A stretch of 64,000 nt of DNA from Porphyra umbilicalis (taxonomy: Eukaryota > Rhodophyta > Bangiophyceae > Bangiales > Bangiaceae): the NCBI GenBank assembly GCA_002049455.2, contig KV918989.1, positions 62,001 to 126,000 on the forward strand. Direction: 5' to 3'. Made by a program: the position numbers and the translations under genes. The notes beneath the pieces were generated by a model. The model had not been told where the DNA came from. It searched no databases and was given only the letters and a program-made list of their open reading frames with translations. Shown one piece after another: positions 34,091-43,428 of this stretch; position 1 is the stretch's first letter; every line of letters starts with the position of its first letter.

Positions 34091-37000
34091 TTAGCTCCTC
34101 TTCTTTGTGACCCTTTTCTTCATGACAGACCGGGCGACTTGCAGGTCTTGTACCCTTTTCTTAACTTGGTCAGAGAAGTATACCCCTTCCCGCGTCAAGG
34201 CGGGGAGTTTAATGTTCTTCCGGAGACAGTATTTCCGGACGGCTTCTCTACGAAGAGAAGTGGTAAATTGCCACGTGGCTTCGCCTTCGGGAAACCCAAA
34301 CCATTTGACTAAGAGCTTCAATTGCCTGTCATCATTCCAACCATGTTCGATAAAAACTTCAAACACGTATTCGGGACCATCCTTAAGGTGGATCCCCTCC
34401 TGAAGAGGGCTTGTGCCCTACGGGCACGGGTCCACTTGGCATCCCGCGCCGGGGGCGTAAGAGCTCCAGTGACACGGTCACTGCACACCTTCCTGATGCC
34501 CCTTGGGCCCTCTATCAGGAATCGGTACCCATCGGTCTGTAGTACCATGTAAGGCCATTGAGTCTTGAACCCAAGCTTCTTTGGCGAGCGATAGTAGGCA
34601 TTTCGATAGACCTAGTCCCCAGCTTTCAGCTGGTGATCCTTTTCTCGAGCGCGCGCATCGAAGGCGCGCTTGAACGCTGCCTGAGATTTCCCCAAGTGCT
34701 CCCGGACCTTGGGAATGAGGGCGTTCAGGTCCTAAACATATTGTTCCGCCGCCGAGCTGGCGTCGACGGGTCGTTCCTCTGCTTGTCTCAGCCGAGGCAT
34801 TCTCTCAATACCAATGAGTTGGAGCCGCCTTGGGCTCACAAAAGCAAAGGGGATTTCCCCAGTGCTAGAATGGACCTGCGAATTGTACGCAGTCGTCAAA
34901 AGAGACAGATGGCTGTCCCGCTTGGCTTGGTGCTTCGCCACATAGCAGCAGAGCTGTCGAACGAGGATGCGGTTTTACCGCTCCACCTGCCCGTTCGTCT
35001 GCGGGTGATAGAGCGAGGTATAGTTCGCAGCTGAATCGAGTGAACCCAGGATGCCCTGGCATTTTACCGAGGCAAACTACGGTCCGTTGTCCGTAAAGAC
35101 CCTGTCGGGGATGCCGTATGCGGCAACCCATGTACTTAAAAAGGCCGATGCCACGGTCAGTGCGGTGGCCTCCCTCAGAACAATGGCTCTTGTAAACTTA
35201 ATGAACCGGTCACAGATGACCAAGACGTGCTTGTGCCCCCCTTCAGAGGTGGGCATTGGTCCCAAAAGGTCCATGGCGAGCTCCTAGAAGGGGTTGTCGG
35301 CGGTAAAACGTTTCATCACTGTCGTATGTTTTCTCTCTGAGAGACGGTTCTTGGCGTACGCGGGGCTTTGCTCCAATTGCTTGTACACGTAGACGAGCAT
35401 CGTAGGCCAGTACACATACAAACGAAGGGTGTTACACATCTTTCTCGAGCCGGGATGCCCGGCTAGCACCGACTGGTGTTAATGAATCAGGAGGCGCTTC
35501 TTTAGCGCCTCTGCGATAACCACTTGGGTGTCCCGTCCGTACATCGAGCGACGGCAGAGTGACCCGTTCTTGTCTCGGAAGAAGAACGCTTGAAGACTCC
35601 ACGTGGGAGCGGGAGGCGAAAGAGCATCGAGCTCTGTAAGCCTGGCCTGGCAACAGGCGTCGTCAGCCTTGCCCAGGATGATCGCTCAGGCCGTCAGGGC
35701 CCCCATAGAGGCCTCCTTCGGTCCCGCTTCTTGTGACGCGTCACTGGCCCGGGTCTCGACCGCTGAGACGGGGATGTCCTCGTCCAGGGGCGAGGTGTCC
35801 AAACCCTCGGTAGGGAGACGCGAAAGCGTGTCTGCAAACCCTTCTGATACTCTCCCAGCGTCTGCCGTATCTCATAATTGTACTCCGATAGTCGGAGCCG
35901 CCATCGGTCAATCCAAGCATTCGGACTCATACAAGTGAGAACCGATAACAGGGCGTGGTGATCACATCGCACCACAAATTCCACACCTTCTAGCTAGGAC
36001 CGTGAATAGGTCACGGCCCGAACGACGCCTAGCGCCGCGATATCCGTGGCGAAACAGTTTTTCTCCTCAGGGAGAAGCGCACGGCTATAGTAGCCGATGG
36101 GGTGGTATGCCTCGTCGGACTCATGTTGCTGTAGGAAACAACCCAGCTGTTCATAGCTTGCGTCGACGTCGACGATAGAATGCCCGTGCCTGTTGGGCAG
36201 CGCGAGGATGGAGGCGTCCAATAGATGTCCTCGGAGTATCTCAAAGGCGTCCGTCTCCTTCTCTGTAGGTGGAGGAAGCTTCTTAGAAAGCCTGGTGCTT
36301 GTAAGCGTCGTTGATGGCTTCGCTGTTTCAGTGAAGTCTGCTATACAGCGGCGGTATATACCGCACATACCCAGAGAGCTCTTCATCTGGTTCTGGGTTT
36401 CCGGATAACGGAAACCCCAAAGCTCCTGGAGGTTCTTCTCCAGGACTTGTACCCGTCCTGGTCGGATCATATGACCATGGTTGTCCACTTCCTCCTGGGA
36501 GAATTGGCATTTAGACGCCTTCAAGGTGACCCATGCCTTCCCGAGAACGATCAGCACCTCATCAAGCTGCTGTAAGTGCTTCTCGGGGGATCCCGGGAAA
36601 ACAATCACATAATCCAGATACACCAACCATATCTGCCACTTCACACCGGCCAGGATCATATCCATGGCGCGTTGGAAAGCCTCAGGGGCGTTGCACAACC
36701 CAAAGGGAAGGCGCACCGGTGGCGCTGCCATGCGCCCGAGTGGCACGTGAAAGCCGTGAAGTATTTGTCCTCCTCGGTTACAGGTATTTTCCAGTGACCC
36801 GCATTACAATCCAGGGTGAAGAACACCCTGGCATCCCCTAGGGAGTCAATGCACTCATCCATCCGGGGGATGGGGTACGCATCTTTGATAGTCATCAAGT
36901 TGAGCTTTCTGTAACCGATACAGAAGCGTACCGAACCATCATTCTTCGGTACCACCACCACGGGGCTAGCCCATTTCCCGCTCGCGGGCTCAATAACGTC

Positions 37001-38308
37001 CATCGAGCGCATACGCTCCACTTCCCCTTTCTCTCTCTCGCGGGCGATTGGCCCGGCCTTGTACGGGTGCTGTCTCACGGGGAAAGCCCTAGGCTTCAGT
37101 GGGATCCGTCGTTCCACACCTCGTATTAAGCCGAGCTTTCCCTCTCAAATAGAGGAATGCTGTTGGAGAGAGGTCTTTACGGGTCCCGACCACTCCGCCG
37201 GCACCGACGAAGCATCCACCTTCGGCAAAGGTAAATCCTCTACCTTCTGAGGGGGCGTAGAGAGCTCCTTGAGCTCGCTCCCCGAGACCTCATACTTCGG
37301 CCCCTCATGGGCGTCGATGTACCCGATTGTCATGTTGGTTGTTTGCCGCAACGGCGTAACGCCCAGATGCATCACCTGGATGGTTATAGCTCGTTTGCCA
37401 TCATTATGGCAGGGCCTTGGGCGACCTGTAGACCACGCTTGTGGTACAAAGGCGGTCGCCCTCTCACGAGGCCATGCCCCGTGAACGTACTTCTTACGGG
37501 AACATGTGCTATTGTCCCGAGTTGGACCCAGGTCTTCCGGGCTGGCTTCAGTTGAGCCGTTAACCCCTCGGGGCAAACACAGACCGCCAAGATTGAGGGA
37601 TCGGGACGTTCCCTAGGGGCTTTCCTCCTTTTGATCGGCACCTCCGGGCCGTCGAGGAGTACCACATGTTTCTCCTGTGGAGGGGTTGTCAGGATAAATA
37701 TCCGATATCCGGGGCTACTCTAATGGCAAACAAAACGACTACATTCGACATCATGATGCACGAGCAGCTCAGTATATTGACATTGTGGCGTCAAGAACAT
37801 CTCATAGGTGGTCTCCTTTTCTTCAATGGACAATCATGGACGATTATTCTGCGACATATTCTGGAGTATATCCGTATTCTGGCCGGGATACGGCCAGAAA
37901 CCCATATTCTGACAACCCCTGCTCCTGTGTCGCAATGTCTTTCGTCGCAACATTGATAAACGAGGTGCCCAGAATAGCTGGGACACTCTTATTGATCAAA
38001 ACTCCGAAGGAGAAGTAGGAGGTCTGACCCGCAAGGGTCACACCAAGATAAACATCTTTAACAATGGGGAGCCAGCCCTCATTGACGTCATGAAACATCT
38101 TCGCGAGACCACCCAGCGGTTGTAGCAGGGTGTCGACCGGCAATAGCCGCCGGTCTATGAGAGTTGGGCCACTACCCGTATCCAATATAGCCCGGGTAGT
38201 GAGATCAAATCCTGCCTTCAGGAATAACCGGACGGCTAGTTGGTACCTAGAGGAGGGCATGAAAGCGCAAGGCGTGCCCTTCGGGGGTCTCTTTTGTGAG
38301 GCCCCCAC
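34091..38308 (-). pseudogene. Gypsy-C pol: protease, RT, RNase H, integrase, chromodomain
   Basis: Protease (38308-37922) has AILDTGSGPTLI and VPAILGTSFIN. A MITE then interrupts at 37921-37680, exactly in frame. RT shows VVVPKNDGSVRFCIGYRKL and FFTLDCNAGHWKIPV; the polymerase box YLDD reads YLDYVIVF, so one catalytic Asp is Tyr. RNase H at about 36.2-35.7 kb has DVDASYEQLGCFL and FVVRCDHHALL. Integrase has AGHPGS, AMDLLGPMP, FTDNGP and NGQVER. A chromodomain (LLVKWFGFPEGEATW) ends at 34091. Several stops and frame shifts are spread along it. Full domain set, but inactive. Confidence 0.9.
37680..37921. mobile_element. hAT-like MITE, 242 bp, in Gypsy-C pol
   Basis: The left end is gaggggttgtcaggata and the right end, in reverse complement, is caggggttgtcagaata. 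An 8-bp duplication CTCCTGTG occupies 37672-37679 and 37922-37929. The ends match the 745-bp element at 15233, so this is an internally shortened relative. Removing it and one target copy restores the pol frame across the site. Confidence 0.9.
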
Positions 38309-38487
38309 TTCTTGACTGGGCCGAATCCTCCCGGCCCTCCGAGATGACCTGCATCTCCGGTCGACCCTACTAGTCTCCCGGGCGGGTGGGACAAACCCAC
38401 CCGCTACTCGTTTCCCGAGGGGGGGTTGTCCTCCTCGTCCTGCTCGGCCGCGTGCCTCCCTGGGGAGGGTGAGGCGTCCGCAGACGA

Positions 38488-40508
38488 TTACGAAGGACCA
38501 TCATGTTCCCTCACCGCCGCGACCGGTTGTCCTTTACGGACCTCCTTCGCCGTCTTGCAGCGCTCTTCGCACCGCTCTACAGAGGCTTTGGTCAACAGAG
38601 CCTTTGTCCCCGCGTTAAGGCGGGGACACTCTCTAAAGTAATGCCCCCGCATGCTACATGGGAGATAGTTATTCGTCCAGGGTCGCCCGGGACGACCCGC
38701 TTCTTTTACCTTGGTGGAGGTCCGTGGGGAAGGCCCTCGAGGCTCTTCCCCCACGTGAGCGGAAGCCCATTGGGTCTGGCCGCGAGGGACCTCCTTCACC
38801 TTAATTGGGCCCCATCGTGATGGACCTGCTTCACCAACCTTCGAGGGGTCCTTTTGGGAGGGATCCGCCTCCCTGACCTTAGGTGGGCCTCATCAGGAGT
38901 GACCCGGAGGAACTTCCCCCACCTGAGGTGGGGCTGTTACTGCCGCGGTTACGTATTTCAGTGGCGGTGGCCGGGCAGCGCGACGTACACGACGGGCCTC
39001 GGCACGTCTGTCCTCATCATCCTTTTGTTCCTGGAGGCGTCTACGACAGACGTCCTTCTTCCACTGGGCATACTGCACCAGCAAGCCCATTGGCATGTTG
39101 GGGGTATTATGATCGAGCGCATCGGCGCAAATCCCCCAACCAAGCCCCTGCATATAGCGACTTTTCATCTGTCCTTCCGTGTGATTATAACCACAGAGGC
39201 GACGTAAACCCCGGAAGCGTACGTACTAATCATTCTCTGCTTCATCCGCCCCTTGGGCGGCCCCATGAAACAGGGCATCTTGATCGCTTAGCGACTGCTC
39301 ATCCGCGTATTTGCGGAGGAGCCAGTTGATCAGTTCCACGTAGGAGCTAACCTCTTCACGCCGCCCTCCGAGGAGGGACGGAATGATCGTATACAGCTCT
39401 TGCTTGAGGTCACCCTTAGTGAACTCGGGAAGCAGATACAGGGCCCGGCCCTCCGAGACATCCTTGTCGTCGCCCGCTTTTCCGAAGGGGCTGGGGATTT
39501 CAAAGACGCTTAAGGAGGGCGTCCTACTCCACTCTGCGTCACGGCCAAAAGTGGCCGATACATCCTTACGAAGACAGCATCGGCCGTGCGCCATGGTGCG
39601 GTCGTACCGGATGTCGGTATTCGCCAAAGCATAAGTTGCGCAATATAAGACTGTTACATAGCGATCGTCCGCGGGGACAATCTTAGGGGCAATCCGACGG
39701 TTGGTTTCCCGTCCCAGCTCGTGCCCTAGGGCACGGGTGACCGATCGACGGGGCACATGGCCGCCCCCATCTCCCCCGGAGTACTCTCTGTCCGAACAGG
39801 AGATACTCATGAGCCGACGCCGACGCCGGGACCGTCAAGTGGGCCCGAGGGCTGTCTCTTTAAGAGACAATCGATCGTATCAGGGGCTCAGCAAAGCGTC
39901 CAACGAAACCCATAAGGCTGCCGATATGGCAGAAGCGTCTTGGGCCCCCGTTGGGGCCCGGTCACCTCCTCCATAAGGTGGTGTTCGAAGCGGGCCGGCG
40001 GCTCTCGCCCGCTTGTCATATCGTCCCCATGGTACGCGGGGGACCGCTTGGTCCCGCCTCCCGGGGGTAGAGAAGGGGGAGGCGGGAATGCCCCTGCGGC
40101 TCCACCCTCCACACCTTGAAGGGAACGAGGTGGATATTCAGCTGCACCTCTGCCCCCCGCACCTTCGGGTGGAAGAGACGGGAATACCCCTCCGTCTACA
40201 CCCCCTGCTCCTTGAGGGGAAAGAGACGGGAAAACCCTTCCGCCTGTGCCTCCCGCACCATGGGGGGGAAAAGACGGCAATTCCCTTCTGTCTCCACCCC
40301 CGTCGCTCGGAACGCCACGCTCTGGCGTGGCAGTGCCGGCGTGACGCTCCCGCCGAGGAGGTATCCCTCCTGGGTCATGAGACTCCGAGCTCTCGCTCGC
40401 TCCGTCACGGTCGCCCCGTGACGGGTTGCCGGCGCCCGGGGCGCCGGTCTCCGTTACCCCAGTTTTGTCCATGGCGGGACGACTTCGTCTTCCTGCAGAA
40501 ACAATCAA
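38488..40508 (-). pseudogene. Gypsy-C gag
   Basis: The N-terminal block (40508-39888) carries about four Pro/Gly-rich units of 16 residues (for example PSLSPQGAGGVDGGVF). The capsid-like retrotransposon gag region is at 39810-39226, with DDKDVSEGRALYLLPEFTKGD similar to DDKDVSEGMGLYLNPNFL in Gypsy-D. A Lys/Arg-rich segment follows (39168-38893), then a zinc knuckle near 38.67 kb reading YLPCSMRGHYFREC, in which the first Cys of C-x2-C is Tyr. Several stops and shifts. It would package element RNA if intact. Confidence 0.78.
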
Positions 40509-40633
40509 TCCTCAAAGACAATCTCAACAGAACAGTCACACCCAAAGGTAAGACAAAGCACAGCAGAAAGACCACCGTGAGAATTGACACAGGGTAGACC
40601 CGATTGATCAAGAAAGGCCAAACCCTGGCCCCA

Positions 40634-40647
40634 GCTGATCCACCAAA
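40634..40647 (-). promoter_or_regulatory. Candidate primer binding site of Gypsy-C
   Basis: Directly inside the 5' LTR the minus strand reads TTTGGTGGATCAGCTGGGG. The TGG beginning at the third base could pair with a tRNA 3' CCA end, so priming here would be the ordinary 3'-end type, unlike the half-tRNA type of the Copia elements. The tRNA species was not identified. Confidence 0.4.
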
Positions 40648-41411
40648 TGTGGTGGTTTTTGCCCGCAAAGCCGACGGGGCACAACCCCGTCAGAAAACCC
40701 AGCACAGGATGTGGAGCGACACAAAGGAGAAAGAACACAATCGCCTGGATCACAGGGCGCGGAGCGCACCAGAACGCCGGAACTGACGCAAAAGCAATGC
40801 TGATTTATTCGAGTACGCACGATGACCCCACAGCATACCCTCATACAACCACAGAAACAAGACGCAGGACGCGCACAATCCCGACCCGGGAAGAGACGGT
40901 CGTACGGGGGCCAGGGCCCGGCGGGCCGCGGTCCCTGATGCGGGGTCCTGGCGCCCTTTGCCACGGATCAAGGGACCCCCTTCCACTGGAAACGAGATAT
41001 GGTCCCTGAAATGAGGCCATCTTGTACTGAAATTGCCCAATACATCACTAGGGACTTATCCACAGATTTTAAAGTCTCCGATCGAAGTCCTCGTGGGATA
41101 TCGACAGTGGCCGAGATCTCATCTCGGCCGCGGGCTTGTCCCTGGTCAAAGGAGCTTCCATAAGCTTCCAGGCCCCTCTAGGGGGCCCGGATCGAGGGGT
41201 CGCGTGGCCCCTCGTCCGCGTCAGGCCCTGCCCCGCTCGGCCTTTGGGTGAGGGGGATGTAAGCCTCGGGGGCGGCCCTAAGCCGCACCTGGCAGGCGCC
41301 CCGAAGGGGCGCCGCACACCGCTCCCTCTGGGGGGATTGCGTGTGTGCTCGCGGCCCCTCCCCCGGCTCATACCGGGGGGATCGCAACATCAGAGGAGGG
41401 GGTTTCGGCCA
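40648..41411 (-). repeat. Gypsy-C 5' LTR (outer end approximate)
   Basis: Near-identical to 30821-31597. Copia-B gag reading begins immediately beyond it at about 41418. Confidence 0.8.
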
Positions 41412-41417
41412 CAAGCT

Positions 41418-41857
41418 TGGAAGACCACGGCCGCTATAGCGACCCCTGGTTCGGGCAGCTGGACGACGTCTACAAGGTGTGGGCAGCGTATCAGCGGGCG
41501 CAGCTAAAGAAGAAGAAGCTCCGGGCGGCGGTCGTGACAGACCGACCGGCATCTCCGTCCGACGACAAGAAGTCTGACCCGGTGCTCGACGCGTGGGACG
41601 CCAAGATCGAGGAGGCGCGGACGACCATTCAGATGTCGGTCAAGTGCGTGAATCTCAATACGGTCACGTCGATGGACACGGCCAAGGAGGCGTGGGACGC
41701 GCTCAAGGTCGTGTTCGAGGCCCGAGAGAACGCGCAGCTGCTGCGGCTTATGGAAGAGCTGAGCAGACATAAGAAGGGCGGCGACAAGAACATCATCAAG
41801 TTTGCGTCGCGAGCCCAGATGATCCGGGACGAGCTCGCCAAGCTTGGCAACCCGGTT
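41418..41857 (+). pseudogene. Copia-B gag N-terminal fragment
   Basis: It reads EDHGRYSDPWFGQLDDVYKV, then AYQRAQLKKKKLRAAVVTD, AKEAWDALKVVFEARENAQL and ends at AKLGNPV, where Gypsy-F begins. It is colinear with Copia-B2 gag at 22.0-21.6 kb and keeps the Tyr that is a stop there. No stop within the fragment. Confidence 0.88.
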
Positions 41858-42652
41858 TGTGGTGTTCATGACGTTGGTTCAAGTACCTGTGTAATGAGAC
41901 CGACGGTAGCCAAGCAATAAAGCGAGTTCTATCGCCGTCGCGGCGAGGAAGAAAGACTTTTTGTTCAAGGGAATCCGACGGGGAGCCGGGTGGTGCCCAC
42001 GACGTCGACCCCAGACCCTTCATGATTCAATATATTGCTGATCCCCGAAATTTGTCCTGGGGGACAGAGACAGAGACTGACTCTGAATGAGAGCACTCTA
42101 TTGGTTTAGAAGGACAGAAAGGAGGCATCGAAGCCAAAAGACAGCCCGCATTCTGTGCCAGGACCTTGCATCGACTGAACTCACTGTTTGTTGCCGCTTG
42201 ATCCGCTTTTCTTGGCACAGAGCAAGCTGCCCACGCGAGATCTCGAGATTTTCTGCTGTCTCCTCGCCAGAAGTGCAGAATAGAAGAGGAGCTGATGTTT
42301 ATTTTCGGGCTGCATGGGCACATGTCAGCAATCAGGAGCACCAACTCAGTCGCAGGGGCGCATCTGATTGGTGAAGAGAGTCGGTCCCCATGTCATTCTC
42401 TGTCCACCAGGACAAAATTCGGGGATCAGCAATGAACTAGGGCACTGGTCGATCGACCGTTCGATCACAAGCGATCGAAATGAGTGCCGGCATACAGATA
42501 AGATAGGCACGCAAACAAACAATAGAAATGAACAACGCGAAAATGAGCCCCCAAATGGCATGCCACAAGCCGATTTCTACAGTACAGGGGCTTTAGCCAG
42601 ACAAGAGGACTATTTGTGCCAATTTGCAAACTGCGAGAAAAGATATGCTACA
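41858..42652 (-). repeat. Gypsy-F 3' LTR with a nested 400-bp TIR element
   Basis: TGTGGTG to GCTACA on +. It matches 61662-62046 once 42034-42433 is removed, leaving about 395 bp against 385 bp. Just inside, the minus strand has a short purine tract (gttagaggta). Confidence 0.65.
42034..42433. mobile_element. TIR element (MITE) of 400 bp with terminal repeats of about 36 bp
   Basis: The left end reads ATTGCTGATCCCCGAAATTT and the right end, in reverse complement, ATTGCTGATCCCCGAATTTT; the match continues through gtcctgg and ggacagaga. It is absent from the second Gypsy-F LTR copy, which confirms insertion. No clear target duplication and no coding sequence, so the superfamily is undetermined. 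Confidence 0.8.
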
Positions 42653-43428
42653 TACCTCTAACGAGAGATTCAAACCGTCCCGGTGAGATCCGAGGATTGT
42701 GACACCCGATTGGGCGATCGCGGACTCTTACGGGCCCGCGCGGACGTAACCGCCCGGGCGGCGGGAGTCGAGAAAGGGCGCCTCTTCGTATCGATCGAGG
42801 GAAGTTGGCGGTTCGCCGTCGCCGGTCGCGACCGTCCGGCCACGCACGTGCGTGCGCGTGTGGCTAGAAGCTTGCGCTGCGGGTCAGATCGACGCTCACG
42901 CGTAAGCACGCCCGCGCAGGCGGGTCTGCGGATGAGTGCAGGTCAGGAGACCGAGTGGCCTGTGACGAGTGCCGGAGTTCAGAACCGTCGGTGTGCAGGC
43001 GTGTCGTGCAGCACGTTTTGGGGTTTCCGACGTCGTTGCCGGTTGGCGCCTGCTTCGTCGGGAATTGACTACCCCGGCTACACGGCAAAAGCCGGGACGC
43101 AGGTCTGTGCTTTCGTGGGGGTTCGTACCCTGCTGCCGGTGGCCACCGTGTCCTGCGCGGGTCTGCGTTTTTCGGCCCGAGGCTACCACGTGTCATCGTG
43201 CTCGCGCACAGGTTGATGCCCAACGAAATTGCTTAATTTGGGGCGCTGCACCCCGAGATGGGCAAGCGCGATGTTGAGGACCAGGTGAGCGTGGGCAAGG
43301 GGCCGAGGGGGGGGGGTGGGGCGGCGTGCTAGGCGGCGGCGCGCAAGGTTGGTAAGGGCGGCACGTCCGGCGGCGGCGCGCAAGGGCGGCAAGGGCGGCA
43401 AGGCCGGCGGCGAGGGCGACGAGCCCGA
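42653..43428. other. Leader between the Gypsy-F LTR and its antisense gene
   Basis: Conserved with 62047-62470 of the second copy (for example gagatccgagga and ttgggcgatcgcgg). Its 3' part turns GC-rich and runs into the Ala/Arg-rich tract. Promoter function for the antisense gene is possible but unproven. Confidence 0.4.

Larger units (their letters stand above)
30821..41411 (-). mobile_element. Gypsy-C, full-length but mutated Ty3/Gypsy element with an antisense ORF
   Basis: The LTRs start TGTGGTG at 30821 and 40648 and run to about 31597 and 41411. The element lies within the Copia-B leader/gag boundary: gag reading resumes at 41418. On the minus strand the order is gag (40508-38488), protease, RT, RNase H, integrase, chromodomain (38308-34091). 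A 645-codon ORF lies on the + strand between pol and the 3' LTR. A hAT-like MITE interrupts pol. The LTRs differ by a few percent. The outer ends of the LTRs are approximate to about 20 bp. Confidence 0.85.
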
